Assembly (NCBI GenBank): GCA_007922305.1
Contig: ML677335.1
Span: 37,144,642 to 37,208,641 of the forward strand
Length of the DNA stretch: 64,000 nt
Direction of reading: 5' to 3'
Source: Dermatemys mawii
Lineage: Eukaryota; Chordata; Testudines; Dermatemydidae
Below are positions 35,969 through 48,255 of the stretch, piece after piece (positions within the stretch are counted from its first letter, which is position 1; the number at the start of each line of letters is the position of its first letter). A program made the translations under genes and the position numbers. The notes below the pieces were generated by a model, which saw only the letters and a program-made list of their open reading frames with translations, was not told the origin of the DNA and did no database searches.

Positions 35969-38659
35969 CCTGACTAGAAAGCACATTCAGCTCCTTGTAG
36001 GCATGTCCTAGGTGAATGCTTAGCACGTTGGCACTGGGAACCCATCACAGTTGGAGCCTCTAGGTACTCCTGTAATAAACCTAAAGGAGGATCAGTACTT
36101 TCAGAAGCAGAAGACATGATCTGCAAGTTAGTCTGCCTCTGTTTCATAAATGAGTTGTATTTATAGGTAAACAAACTGAGCTTTGACTCACAGAGACCTT
36201 ATCATCAGGTACCTTACAGAAGGCAAGTACCTCAACACAAATGAGATTTGATTATCAAATACCCCAGGTTGGCTGGCACAGTTTCTACTGTGTAACTTAA
36301 TGAATGGAAATCATTTCACCTGCTGCGTTGCACTGACAAGGGCTGGGTTACCTTCCACAACAAGACCAGTTTACCCTAATCAGTTGCAAACTGGTCATCA
36401 CAAAAACTACAGACATAGCAGCAACTTGGTACCGTACATGAAGTCTATTTTTAAAGTGAAAGTGTAAACAGGGAACCAGATCACTGTGTTGGTGAACTGT
36501 CTGTGTGTGATTAAGATACTACTTGGTTTCCTCTGACAGGCAAAAATAGTGCATCAATGGAGAGCTCACTGCAAGAATCCTTTATAAAATCCAGGGTAAA
36601 AGCCTTGTATAAAAGTCAAGAGCTGGAATGTCTATTCACTTGCTATTCTCTCTTGCTCCGTTTGATCCTACATACTTACAAGAAATTAAATTAGAGATGA
36701 TGAAAGTGCCAGATTGATAGCATTAGAAAAAGAAGTCCTCTATCTATCATCAAAGCAGTTATAGATTATGCGGTGGAGTGCAAGCTTCCTTAGACACATC
36801 CCCTTCTTTACCATGCCACTTATCTATGTTTTGGAATGGCATCCTCTGATAAAGAAATAGTATAATCTTTCAGTATTTAGCTTTCCCTTTGGCGACTGTC
36901 AGAGAGGATGTCAATTTGATGATTTTACAGCCATCAAGAAGTAAATTGACATCACACTCCTCTATGCTCTGATTCAGACAAACACTTAATCATAAAGAAA
37001 GCTTTTTTAAAAAGGGAGACAAAAGATAACTAAAAGTATGGGAATTTCAGCAAAGTTTGATCTAATTACAAGTGAAGGTTCAGACCCTGGGAAGCAATAA
37101 ATGTGGTGACAAGCAGCATTTTAATGTATCCAAGTAGAATTACCCATCCCTAATAAAAAACACAAGATATAATTTTGCAAAGAGAAAAAAGGAGCAAATG
37201 CATTAGCAGATGTACGAATAGCATCATATGAATCATGAACACTACTTCATCAGTAATTCAGCTGCCTCAATGGTGATACATGTACCTGGTGCATTAGAAT
37301 TTCTGAGTGATGCCCTACATTGTTATCTTAGGTTAAGCAATCATACTGGAGATCATCTAAAAGTCTATTCTCTCTTCATTCCCGATCAGAATCAGTCACT
37401 TCAAAGAAAGACTCATTAGACGAGACATGAACATCAGCATCAAGCATATGTCACGGTCTATGTGTTTTACAATGCCTGACTTTAATCACACCTGACAGAG
37501 TTAGGCCTTGCTGTTTTGATAACTAGCCAGCAGCTACTCCTACCCACCCCTAGAGAAAGCAGCTTCATGTGATCTAGTGGGGAATTTGTTTTAAAAAAGA
37601 AAAGGACAAGTGAAACCATTTTCACTCCTATAAGGCAATCACAGCTGAATCCAGGATAATGGATTTCCACAGCACCCCGAGATTCTAGGTTCCAAGAATC
37701 CCTCTTCCTTTTCCTCCATGACGCTCAGCTAGGTGAGAACAAAAGGTAAGAGGTGCAATGAACTAATAAAGAAAAGCATCTGTGGCTGCCAAGTTTCCTG
37801 TTCACCAGAGTGCTGGCACTGCTTCTGGAAAGAAGGAGAAGAATGGTCTGTGAAGGTGTTTTTATCTCAAATGGCTGAAACAGCTGCTGGAGTAATGAGG
37901 GGCTTTATTTCTCTCCTGCTTGGCCATGTTCAACAGAAAGTGATGGGTTGTGCAGTGTCCGCATGCACGTCAGAGTATTGTACTGGAGTTCTAAGGCTAG
38001 GAAGAAAGGCAGAAATACCCTAGGTTGGTTGGTTTATTTTTTTATCCCAAATGTGGCAATTTTCCACAACTTTTGAAAGTGTCAGTTCAAGGAAGTGTAA
38101 ATGAAATGAGGGTCCACAAAAGCTTATTAAAAATGATTGACCATTTATTGTTATTGAAATAAAAGCTCTGGAATGGGCCACAGAATGTAAAATCCTGAGT
38201 CCAACAAGGGCCAGGATTAATCTGAATATTTAAGTATCTCACAGCGATACTCATGTCTTGCTATTTATAACTGAGGATACCACCCAGAAAACTTGTTTTA
38301 TAGTTGATGCAACAAATATTTTACCAAGGGATTTTAAACAATTCTCATATATGTCTCCTTCCAGGAATGCTGGAGGATTTGACCTTTATTAATGACTATG
38401 TATTTTGGGTCCTAGAGAAGTTAACAATGTTCCTTTAAAATAGTACTTTAAATGGCACAGGAAAAGGAGGTAGATTCTGACACCAGAACAATCCCCTCAT
38501 TTCCATAGTTTCAGGTTCCTGAATTGATGTATTACGATGAAATTTGTGGCATAAGCCTAGTGGAAATTGCCTCAGATATGTATCCTGGATGTTATGTTCT
38601 GAATGTGATGCATGTATAACGGAGTATGTTTAGTCTCGTCTGAATTTGCACTTCTGGGC
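35969..38659. other. Unique DNA, no gene seen
   Basis: No recognised repeat or exon. 36890-37000 ('gatgtcaatttgatgatttt', 'aagtaaattgacatcacac') is non-repetitive and might be a conserved noncoding element, which is untestable here. Confidence 0.4.
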
Positions 38660-38905
38660 CATCATGAATTACACAGTTCTCTGAGGTGTAACAAGGGCAA
38701 TTAACAATTGGAACAGCTTACCACGTGATGCAGTAAAATATCCACAAATGAAGACTGGCCATCTTTCTAAAAGATGGAATTTAGTTCAACCACAAATTAT
38801 TGGGCTCAATGAAGAAACTATTGGGTGAAATTCTATAGCATGTGTGTTTAGGAGGTCATGCTAAATTATCATAATGGTACCTACTAACCTTAAAATGTTA
38901 TTCTA
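38660..38905 (+). mobile_element. CR1-type LINE 3' end, second subfamily
   Basis: 'gcaattaacaattggaacag', 'cttaccacgtgatgcagta', 'agactggccatctttctaaa', 'aagatggaatttagttcaac', 'cacaaattattgggctcaat', 'gggtgaaattctatagcatg' and 'ggaggtcatgctaaattatc' then 'ataatggtacc' are the sequential landmarks of a CR1 subfamily 3' end distinct from those at 7.6 and 62.1 kb. Confidence 0.75.
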
Positions 38906-39382
38906 ATACATTTCAACCAAATTCATTCCTGTATTCCTTTGCTGTAGTTTTGTTAAAAGATTTGATTGGCTTCAGAACAGAGGTGGTATAATTAAGTTTA
39001 ATTAAATAATAATTACTACTTCCAATTTTTTATTTTATTTATTTTGTCCTCTAGACACTATCAAAAGACAAATAATAAAATAATAAATAGTAGACTCTAT
39101 CATAACTCATGCTTAGCCTGGACGCACCAGTCAATCAATCAAATAACAGCAACTGACTGACTATTACTTGACTATGGTAAAACACGGTCAAATATTTCAG
39201 AAAGACTGTCCTGATATAGGTGACTGCCTACATTTTGGGTTGCATTCTAGTTTCCTTTCGTTAGCAAGCCTGCTCAAATGTCTTGTTCACTAGACTACAT
39301 GCTAATGCCATCTGTTAGAAAAAATTGAATTAACTGAAGGTTAAGAACCTTGATTGGCCAGAATCTTCTAGAAAAAACATTT

Positions 39383-39402
39383 TATGTATGTATGTATGTA
39401 TG
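39383..39402. repeat. (TATG)5 microsatellite
   Basis: Five tandem TATG units inside the hAT element. Confidence 0.9.
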
Positions 39403-39407
39403 TTCCA

Positions 39408-39512
39408 GGCCATCAATGTATATGGCAGCTTTCAAAGCACATTAAACAAGTTCAGACACAGTCTCTGCCCTGAAGAGCTTACACCTGAAGCAGACTAGAC
39501 AAACATACAGAA
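39408..39512 (-). mobile_element. MIR/L2-type SINE fragment nested in the hAT element
   Basis: 'agacacagtctctgccctga' and 'agagcttacacctgaagcag' then 'actagacaaacata' match the antisense middle of the reptile SINE seen at 32832-33755. Confidence 0.6.
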
Positions 39513-40902
39513 ACTAACTCAGAAGGGAGTTGGGGAGGAGGAGGGTTCACTGTCATTAAACGTCCTCCCTCAACATGAAGAGAAAAAATGCACAGCCATT
39601 AAACCTCAACAAACAGAAGTATCACCGCTATTAATCCCCCCACACCTCCCTGACCCTCATCAAAGCAAACAACCCATATTAAATGACCATGTACATAAGT
39701 CCCCCACTCCTCCTGTCTCAATAAAAAAATCCCTTCATACCCACAACCACATATCCACAGTCAAACCTTGCTGATAATATGAAAAAAAATATGCTAATGA
39801 GGGTATGTGATGATATGTCTCTATACAGGCCCCTTCTTTACTGCTCTGTGTTCCTCCTGCTAAGATTATGAGTCCACTGTGTTTACTGCCAGGAGAAGGG
39901 ACCACTGGACCCCTCCATTTCATCTGGGAGTCTATGAGGTTCCTGAGAGGCAGCATGCCCAGAAACATTTTGATTGGCTGGTATCTTCTAGAAAAGCAGC
40001 AATTCAAAGCTGGTTGATTGAAATACAACAGATACCTCTTAAACAAATACCCTAGAAATAGTGAGACTTTAACAGCAATGGCATAATCAGTTAGGTAGAA
40101 TTGGGGAACACACAAATAAGTTGTATGGAATTATTTTATTAGACATGAACATGGAAATACTGTTAAAGCTAAGTGCAACTCATGTTGTTCTTAGTAGGTG
40201 ACACATGTAGATAGAATGGAGAAACAAAAGTTGGTGAATTCTTGTGGTATGTTTCCAGCTACTGTCAAAGATAGATTATTGCAGTCAAAAAGCAAGAGAG
40301 GGAAAACACATCTGTATTAAGTTTTTCTTCTGTGCATTCTCCTTCTATTTCTCTTTGACCATAAAGCACGGGGTCTTATGAATGACGATGAAAGTTAAAC
40401 TAATCTCTTTCTTCATCTTCTAATAAGAATTTTACTACATCATCTGCTTCAGCATCAAGAACTCCTATTCCTGGAAAGTCTTCAATGCCCAACAAAGGGG
40501 TATTAAGAGGTTTTTGAATAGAATGTTCCTTGACCAGAACAACAAACTTAATCATACACTTAACAGAGATATTGGTGCCAACAATCCATCATTTTAGGAA
40601 GTAAAAAAATCTAATGATAGAATTTTTCCATCAGTTGTGTCCAGTTTACAAACTACCAAGAAGGAAACAGCATGCAAGAAGTACTCTGAAGCACATGAAG
40701 AGAGAGTTAGCATCCTTATTGCACACGCTCCTCATGTCTCACTTGCCTGACAGATGAAGCAATATTCCAAGTGAGGGTGCTATCATCTTCATGATAACTC
40801 CACAATCAGTGCTTTTCTCATTCCAATTCACAACTGAGCATCAACACACCACCCTCCCAATATATTGCTGATCAGTGTAAAAACAATTAACTGGGCCCAC
40901 AA

Positions 40903-41268
40903 AACATTCTTTCGGTTGTGTTGGCTAATATGAAAGCTGCTTGGGTGTTGTTGATAAATAAATATCCATACTTTCTGTGTTCTGGATGTGCTGCCCCTCT
41001 GATGCAGCTTTTTATAAGTGATGTTGAAAATCTGACAGCTTTCTCATCATGTGTCAGAAGACAAAAGCATTATCAAGCTTTTCAAAAACAAACAAGTACT
41101 ACCAGCAGTCATTTTTCAGTGTCATTTAGTGCAGCACTAAATTTCATGATAGAAATTGTTGTGTTCTCTTTGTATTCTAACTACATGGGAAGAAATTCTT
41201 TTAACTACTCCATGTGCAAACCAAAACTGTTTGATCTGGGGAATAATCCATTCGAAAATCAGAACTAG
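40903..41268 (+). pseudogene. hAT transposase relic, DUF659-like region
   Basis: The open + frame includes VVLANMKAAWVLLINKYPYF and CSGCAAPLMQLFISDVENL. hAT transposases have a matching block in which a DNA-binding/catalytic region reads like V-x-D-x-A-x-N-M-K-x-A-W, a spaced KYP, and then GCxAHxLNLxxxD. Here the usual histidine of GCAAH is proline and the upstream D-N-A residues are deleted (VVLANM), so the protein is inactive. The frame ends at a TAG (41266-41268). Flanking frames on both sides are broken by stops, though lysine/glutamate-rich remains continue to about 41470. A full hAT transposase is about 600 residues, so only a small block survives. Confidence 0.6.
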
Positions 41269-41862
41269 ACTGATAATCCATCCCTGGGAAGCGGGTAACT
41301 ATGTATCACAATTTAAGATTAGAGAAGAAAGTAGCATATGTACTGACTCACAATTCATCAGGTGAAGAGAAAGGAGATACTGATGAATTCGAAACATTGA
41401 TATAGATGAAGCGATTAAAGCTGATAAGGAAAAAGATAATGAAAAGCTAGTAGAAGAGTTGGCCTCCTGACTGTTTAGCATAAGTACACTTAAAAACAAT
41501 TTAATTTCTTATAGTTACTATGTGCGTGTTTTATATCTGTTTAATGTCATTTTTTTTTGCAACTTTCACATTTAAATACTAACTCACCTAGCAAAAAAGA
41601 TCATTATTCTTTCATGTTTTAGAACTTCATTTCATTGTGTTTCACATTTTTCTGAGTTAAAATAGCTCAGTTGACAAAACTTGGTTTTGTAATTAGACAC
41701 AAGTAGGCCAGGCTAAAAGACCACAAAGTCTTACTTTTTTTTTTTTATTACTGTTCTAATAAATTCGTGCTTTGAAACATCTGACCATATTTTTACATTA
41801 TCTGACAATCTTTGACCAGTCAATTGACCAACTATTTTTGGACAGGTCAATGACTAGCCCTG

Positions 41863-43344
41863 CATCTACTTCAACTCTGACCATTAGAAAGGTACTCCAC
41901 ATCTCCCTCACCAAACACAAACAGATAAATTAAAAGTAACACCATATATCTAGCAGTTAGTACTATGGAAATATCTGGGAAAATGACATTATTAAACATT
42001 GACTTGTGCCAAAAAAAGTAACCATACGAAATCACATCTTTTGTCTTAACTCTGCAAGTCTGATAAACAAAGACCTACCAAAATATAACAATGAATTTAT
42101 TAGTCATAATATTGAATGCATTTGAGTTAAGAGGTTAAACACTGCAGATTCAATATAAACTGGTCACAAATTGCCATCAGAAAAAAAGATAAGATGTGTT
42201 AAGATTCGGCAGGGGGAGGGGTAATGGGAGGTCATCAATCACTTGACTTTAGTTATAAAATAGAACATAGATTCCCAAACCTCATTAAACCATAGAAAGA
42301 CATTCAACATCCTCTTTCTTTCTGGTTTCTCATTCTTTCCCCAGCTGGTATTAACCCTGACAACCTGTCTCTTTGTGTTAGCCTCAAGCTGCCTCTCTAT
42401 TCTCAGTTCACTCTGGGTAGAAGAGACTTCTGTTTGCTTGTCTTACATATTGCCAAGTAACATTTCTCTATAAATGTCAAGACTTTTTATAGGTCAGCTC
42501 GATACTGGACACATCTTCGCTTCATTCATAGGTGAAATCAGTAGTACAAAAAAACCCCTTTTGCTTCATCAATTTTAAAGCATTTGTTATGAGAAAATGT
42601 TTCTGTTGAGTATTCTTCATCAGACTGAGGGAGGTAGCATAATGGTAAGGTTCAGTGAGAATGAGTTTAGCTTTTCATATTTACTTTCTTGATCTTAAGA
42701 TGGTCTCTAATTGTGACGTTTCTCTGTTTAAAGTAAGTGCTGTGAGATGTCATCTCAGAACTCCCTTAAGTGCAACAGAAGGAGAAGCCAACTTCCAGTT
42801 TACTCTTGAAGTTGTTGTGATTGGGGTGGGAGACACAGGGGCATGTGCAATAATGTGTGTTCCAGCGAGCTCTGCGGAGTAAAGAGTTTGTTCCTTTTCT
42901 TTCATTTTGTCATCTCTTGCTCCCCTCTAGATGTGTTTAGGTCACCAAAGAATTTCAAATCGGAGGAGTTTAATTATAGAATAAAGCCCTCCCACGGGTG
43001 GGGTCATACTAATTAAGTAAAACCAGACACTGGTATATAATGGAATTAGCAGGTGTCCATCACAGTTTTCTTATGCCTGATATCAGATTTTCTTTCCCAC
43101 AGTGCACAGCGCAAACAAAAAGGAATGTAATTACCAACCTGCTTGCTGAGAAAGCAAGGGGAAATTGTATTGTTACATCAGGACAACATAGAGTTTGAAT
43201 TGCTTTATATTTGAATTTGATGTGAAATAGCTTCAGACACAGAGACACTAACTCATCAGCAGGATTTGAATCCAGAGCAGTCAGCATTAAGAGCACAGGG
43301 TGCTAATAGTTAAGTGCAGAGGCAGATGACTGTGCTTTTGGACT
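41863..43344. other. Unique DNA, no gene seen
   Basis: No clear repeat. 43230-43320 has a faint resemblance to an antisense MIR ('cacagagacactaactcatc', 'ggatttgaatccagagcag'), too weak to assert. Confidence 0.35.
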
Positions 43345-43437
43345 GCAGCTTGACAAATGCACTTAAGTACACACTTAAATTCTACTGAAGTACATGGTAG
43401 TGAAGCATATGCTTAAGTGCTTTGTTGAATCAGGGTG
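43345..43437. repeat. Foldback repeat, 'gcacttaag' type
   Basis: Left arm 'caaatgcacttaagtacaca' then 'cttaaatt'. Right arm 'gaagcatatgcttaagtgct' then 'ttgttgaatcaggg'. Same family as 5166-5260 and 13863-13967. Confidence 0.5.
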
Positions 43438-44094
43438 TTGGTGCTGACAGTCCTGGATTTAATGTCTGCTGACTATCTGTGGTGTTTGTATCAGACAAGG
43501 TTCATTATATTTAGATCAGGGGGTGAGGAGGGGTGTTAAGGCCCATCTTTAGCTTAAGACTCCTAGCACACTTTTCCCAGTATAAATAAATACTAATAAT
43601 ATCCTATATTACTAATAATAATACTAATACTAATAATAAACTATATGCTAACTTATCTCTGCATCCTAACATTTTAAATTCAAAATGTACACAATTCATG
43701 TATGGAATTGTTCTGAAATATGATAAATTCCCTACATAGCATCCAACATTTTGCTAGCAATTATTGTGATGATGCTTTCTAAGTATAACTGAAAAATAGG
43801 GTAAAAAAATTACTTAAAGATTTAGTTATCCAACACAAATAAACCAATAGAGCAACTTTCAATTATGTAGATCAGAAGCATAGCCAGTCAAAGTAATATT
43901 TCTCAATTAGATTATATGAAGCTAAGCTGGTGAACTGAAAGTCTAAAACCAAGCAAAATATATTTTCTATACGAAAGCACTAGTCTCTCATGAATTGCTA
44001 AATTCACTCCCTATAGCCAGATCCTAGCTTTATCTTTAATAGGACAGCATAAATTCTCATCAGCATCCACCACTGCATATATGAAGTCCTTTCA
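43438..44094. other. AT-rich unique DNA with a (TAA)n microsatellite
   Basis: An imperfect (TAA/TAC)n run lies at 43590-43640. The rest is unrecognised. Confidence 0.5.
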
Positions 44095-44335
44095 GTACCA
44101 GAGGCATTACGGTCACTTGGGTAGGATGCAGGACAGTGAGTCAAGAAACTTTTGATCTGTTCAGAGGTCTACCATGACTTTCTGTGTGACCCTGATGAAG
44201 TCTCTTTACATATCTGTCCCTCAATGTCTCCACCTTCCCAATGAAGGTAATACCTTTATAAGAAGCTTTGATATCAACATTTGACAAGTGTTCTATAAAC
44301 ACTACATAGTTATAGATCAGCTGTTATCATCTAGA
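44095..44335 (+). mobile_element. MIR-type SINE, sense
   Basis: 'tctgtgtgaccctgatgaag', 'tctctttacatatctgtccc', 'tcaatgtctccaccttccc' and 'aatgaaggtaataccttt' followed by 'aagtgttctataaaca' give the order of a diverged MIR. Confidence 0.55.
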
Positions 44336-46459
44336 CAAACTGAATCCTCCTTCAAACACACAAACATTCACTCATCAGCAATGATGTTCATGGGTATATT
44401 TAAACCCAGTTAAATTATCTAACCACTGAGTTAATCAAAGTCTCATGTCTAGACTCCAGTGTGATATACATTATACATATATATCAAATACAAACATAAA
44501 CACCATCATTCTATTGCAACATAATATTTATATGGCTGCTAAAAACAACTAATGCTAAGGGAGTGGTTTTCTCCTCATTAAAATATGTGCAGGAAATATA
44601 TTCCCTTTTCTGGGAAGAAATGAAATGGTACTGAGGCTCTTAGAGCCTGAACAATTTCAATGATTTCTTGTGGAAACACTTTCAAAATGATTTGTGCCTT
44701 TCCTGGCATTCTGCCCATAAATTTTTGATCTCTGTTCCAACAAATGAACTTTGGCTTTTCTAACAAACTTATGAATTTTCCCCATTCTTCTCTCCAGAAA
44801 TGATCCAGAGTAACATACTAGCTGTGAGTGAATTAAAGGTGATGCAATTCCACCTCTCCAAAATGACAGGCATTTGTGAAGATGAAAGGGCATATAGCCC
44901 AGGGGAATCTAAATGCTGCTTTCCTGCAGCAATAATAGTTACCGGAATATTCAAATATTGTTTCTCCAGTAAAATTATAACACATCAAACAGAGAAGATC
45001 AAGTTTTAAGTTCCTTTCTGAAATTTGAGACTGCTATCAATCTGTGCATGGTACTACGCTGAAATGAAGGGGAATGATGATTGCAGGGCAATAGTAGGAT
45101 TGGGCTCTTCCTGCCCTATTGCACATTGCGTAGGACACAAACAAGGCTCCATCATCCCTATGTACCCCTGCCCTCTGTTGTTAAGTCCAATAACTTTTCC
45201 CTCTCCCAAACCAGTATATTATAATGTTAACTGGAGGATGTTTCCTGTTTATGAGATATTAACCATAAACAGGGTTGAATAAACTCTGAGTTAAGTGTTT
45301 GTAACAAACTCAGAGGTCAACAGCCAAGGAGTTCACTAGCCCAATGTTTTGTTAATGGTAAAGCTGGCTGAAAAATGGGAGGGGAAACAAATTCTATCAT
45401 TTCCCTTTCTGCTTTTGTCCTTCCCTCCACCTTATTCCCCTTCTCCAGCTTTTCTCTTCTGCCCAGAAGAGCTGCAGTATAACTCTTCACGTTTTGGTTC
45501 AAAGCCACGCTAAGGCAGCAGGAAAATCCCAGTATAAACAAACAATGTATGCGCAAAGCCAGAACAGTTATTACAAAGGCTAGAGTCCTGCTGATTGGTA
45601 AGGATGGAAGATGAGTCTAAGAACCAGCCCAACTTTTGCTATTGAAGTAATTTTTCACTTGTATTACAGTAGTGACTACAGATTCCTGTCAGATCAGAGA
45701 TACACTATATTATGCACAGGATACACACACACAAACAAAAGCCTCAAAGAGTTTATAAATGAAGTCATGGGCATAATATCCGTTGACTTCAAATGAATAA
45801 GAGATTGGGCCTGCATGAAGGAAATGAATCCTTTTCCCTCTCCATGGTTTCCATCTATTTCTTTGTTTCCTCCTCTAGTGTTTTCAGACTGAGACTCAGA
45901 CACAAGGGCTTTGCTGTTGGCAAGCAACTTGAATATGTTAAGTAGAGAAACCTGCCAGAGTGGAGGGATTACAATATCCAACCAGAGCACAGAGGTTTGC
46001 ATAGTCACAGCTGATTCACTGAAAAATAACTGAACATTGATCACACATATCAAGTACCTACAACCTCAATGCAAAAAAAATACTAAATGCCCAACTCTAT
46101 TACAGGAGGTAAGCCTCAATACTGATGCAAAAATAATAAGTATTAATGTATTCCTCTAACATTAGATTATTACATATTTGCCTTACCCTTCACCAAGTTT
46201 TGGGAGATATTTACAATTGCTTTCATACACACATTTGGAGACTATAACTCACATACTTACATTTTTGTTACTTTTCTAACTGCATAAAATATTCAAGCTA
46301 ATAAAATTCCTAGGAGATTTCTATTTTCTGTCACTATGACAGGTTCACTGCCGCAGCAGCCCCTGGTGCCAAGATATTATGTTTCAAGGGTTCTTCTCCT
46401 CTAGTACCTCCTGTCATCTATTGTTTTGGTTCTGCAGCAGTCTGCTGCTTCTGTAGCAT
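44336..46459. other. Unique DNA, no gene seen
   Basis: No recognised repeat. The 119-codon minus-strand frame at 45694-46053 resembles nothing known and is taken as chance. Confidence 0.4.
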
Positions 46460-46692
46460 TGTGACAGATTTCTGTTACCAGTCTGCCTGGGCCTCAGTTG
46501 ATCAGGCTAAGACTGCAGGATCGTAGGGGCAAAGATGAAGGGAACACACCATGTGACTGAATTTTAAAGCTTTAACAACAAACGTACAGTGGTGAGTGCA
46601 AGCACTGCTTCCACATCACTCAAAGGAAGAATTGTTAGTGCTCAAGCCCTGACCCGCTTTCATACTCTCAGACACAGGCTGGCCAGGCCCGC

Positions 46693-46746
46693 GGAGGGGA
46701 GAGGAAGAGAGGGGAGGGGAGGGGGAAAGAGAGAGAGAGAGAGAGA
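46693..46746. repeat. 54-nt pure purine tract ending in (GA)n
   Basis: Every base from 46693 to 46746 is A or G, ending in about ten GA units. Such tracts can adopt triplex (H-DNA) structure. Confidence 0.85.
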
Positions 46747-47174
46747 TGGATGGGAGGTTATCCTGTGCACAGATTGTCCAGAGGTCCACTGTCAAAGAAG
46801 ATCTGCGAGTTGCTCCAGCTCTCAGGAGGGTTTTAAGACCTGAGTTCCTTTGGGGGTGTTTTCATCCAAGGCCCTCTGTTCCTGGTGTTCTTTGTACCAG
46901 TCTAAACAGGCTTGCCGTGGCCTCCACAGTTTCCCAAAACATCCTGGCTCTGGAGACTTTGTTTTCCCTTCTATTGGCCTTTGCCGTCTGCATCTAATTC
47001 ACTATCAGCATTCTAACTGCCCCTCGTCTCATGGCCTGCGGTAAATTTCAAGCCCCCACTCTTCTCATCTGGCAGCCAAGCGCCAGCTGTGAGCTGTGGT
47101 CTTGGGCTAAGGCCAATGTCTTATCTGCGAACTGGGCTAGCTGAAATGTTGAATGAACCCTTCTCTGCTTTGTG

Positions 47175-47193
47175 TCTCTCTCTCTCTCTCTCT
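47175..47193. repeat. (TC)n microsatellite
   Basis: Nine TC units plus one base, complementary to the purine (GA)n tract about 430 bases upstream. Confidence 0.85.
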
Positions 47194-48255
47194 GCTGTTC
47201 TTCTCTCCCCTTCTCTTGGCCTCTCATAACCTGCAAAGGAAACTTTCATTCCCATTTACACCTTTAACTTTCCCCAAAATGCTTTGTGATGCCTGCAACA
47301 GCATTAGCAACATACAATGGTGATCTGCCACCCGCCCCAGGAACTTGAGGGAGGGGGCCATTGGGGCATAACAGCGTGGCCTGTCATTTCAGCCCTGTTC
47401 TGGAGTAGCAGAAAAAGTACAAACAGAACAAACCCAAATTCTACTGGTCTTTGTGCCAGGCCTTCAGCCTGTGACTGGGACATATCTGTCTTTGTTTGCA
47501 ACTTCCCCTCTTGTTAGGGGAGCGGCAGGGGAAACTAGCCCTATCCTCTCCTCTAGGATCAAACCCAGAGGCCCATAGTAGGCAGCTAAGGACCATGCCT
47601 TCTAATCCCTTGCTGCTTCCCTTGGCTGCTGCTTCCTTTTCCCTGTTGGTCAGCCTCCCTCACAGACTGCAGGCTCCAATATTCCCGCTGTGGAGTTCTG
47701 CCTCTCGGGCTAGGTCACATTTCAGAAACAGGCTCCCACTTTCCTTAAGACAGAAGCCTCCTCCTGAAGCTCAGGCTGTAATTCAGACAGTCACTCCATT
47801 CTTAACACACGAGTCCTCTCAGCTTTCCACCTTGGAGCTGGGTGTGTAATTTAGGCAAGATGTAAGGACTTAGCCAGCTTCTCCTTCAGCTGGCCTCTTT
47901 TTCCCAATTAGTCCTTAGGTTCACAGTTCAGCAGGCCTGTCTGCCCTACTATGAGAGAGGAGACAGTACATATGCTGGTCCCCTTTTCCCAGCTCATCTG
48001 CAGTTGGCTGGGAGACAGAGGAGCCTGGCCCCCTACAAGGCTCCTGTCCCAGGCCCTTAAAGAGACAGTAATGAGTTCTCTTTCCAAACACTATTTATCC
48101 CTGGGACCTCTTCGTCTCTCTTCCAATACCTCCCGTTTCCTAGGTCCTTGCACACCTCAGAACCCCCCCCCCAGATTGTAAAACTTCATGCCACATGAGA
48201 GGTGGGCTGACCCCTAGAGCCCACCACCTTTAAAGGGACAAACAACTTGGTCACA

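Larger units (their letters stand above)
39108..41862 (+). mobile_element. Decayed autonomous hAT transposon with inverted terminal regions
   Basis: The right ~105 bp, read in complement, gives 'cagggctagtcattgacctg', 'ggtcaattgactggtcaaag' and 'taatgtaaaaatatggtcag' then 'atgtttca'. The left region gives 'caccagtcaatcaatcaaat' and 'gactatggtaaaacacggtc' then 'aaatatttca'. These are diverged inverted repeats about 100 bp long. Between them lies a hAT transposase relic on + (40903-41268). The right end gactagccctg fits a hAT terminus. A target duplication is not clear (tcataact against catctact). The span is about 2.75 kb and includes a nested SINE and a microsatellite. Confidence 0.65.
46460..48255 (-). 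mobile_element. GC-rich LTR-like block, probable retroelement
   Basis: The block starts TGTGACAGATTT and ends CTTGGTCACA, so it has TG...CA ends and a TGTGAC/GTCACA inverted repeat, as in an LTR element. It is far richer in GC and in pyrimidine on the + strand than its surroundings. On the minus strand a TATA-like 'gggataaatagtg' lies near 48091-48103. No gag, pol or env frame is visible. The 117-codon + frame at 47496-47849 resembles nothing known. Flanks gcat and catc do not give a clear duplication. It could be one long LTR, a non-autonomous LTR element or two pieces. Confidence 0.35.

Noticed and set aside
39735..40115. 126-codon minus-strand frame
   Set aside because: It lies inside the decayed hAT element on the opposite strand to the transposase relic and matches no domain.
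43230..43320. Possible antisense MIR
   Set aside because: Only two short phrases fit and the order is incomplete.
45284..45315. Short hairpin ctctgagtt...aactcagag
   Set aside because: 9-bp stem with a 14-base loop, within chance expectation for 64 kb.
47496..47849. 117-codon plus-strand frame in the GC-rich block
   Set aside because: Proline/leucine/serine-rich translation of a pyrimidine-rich strand with no family resemblance.
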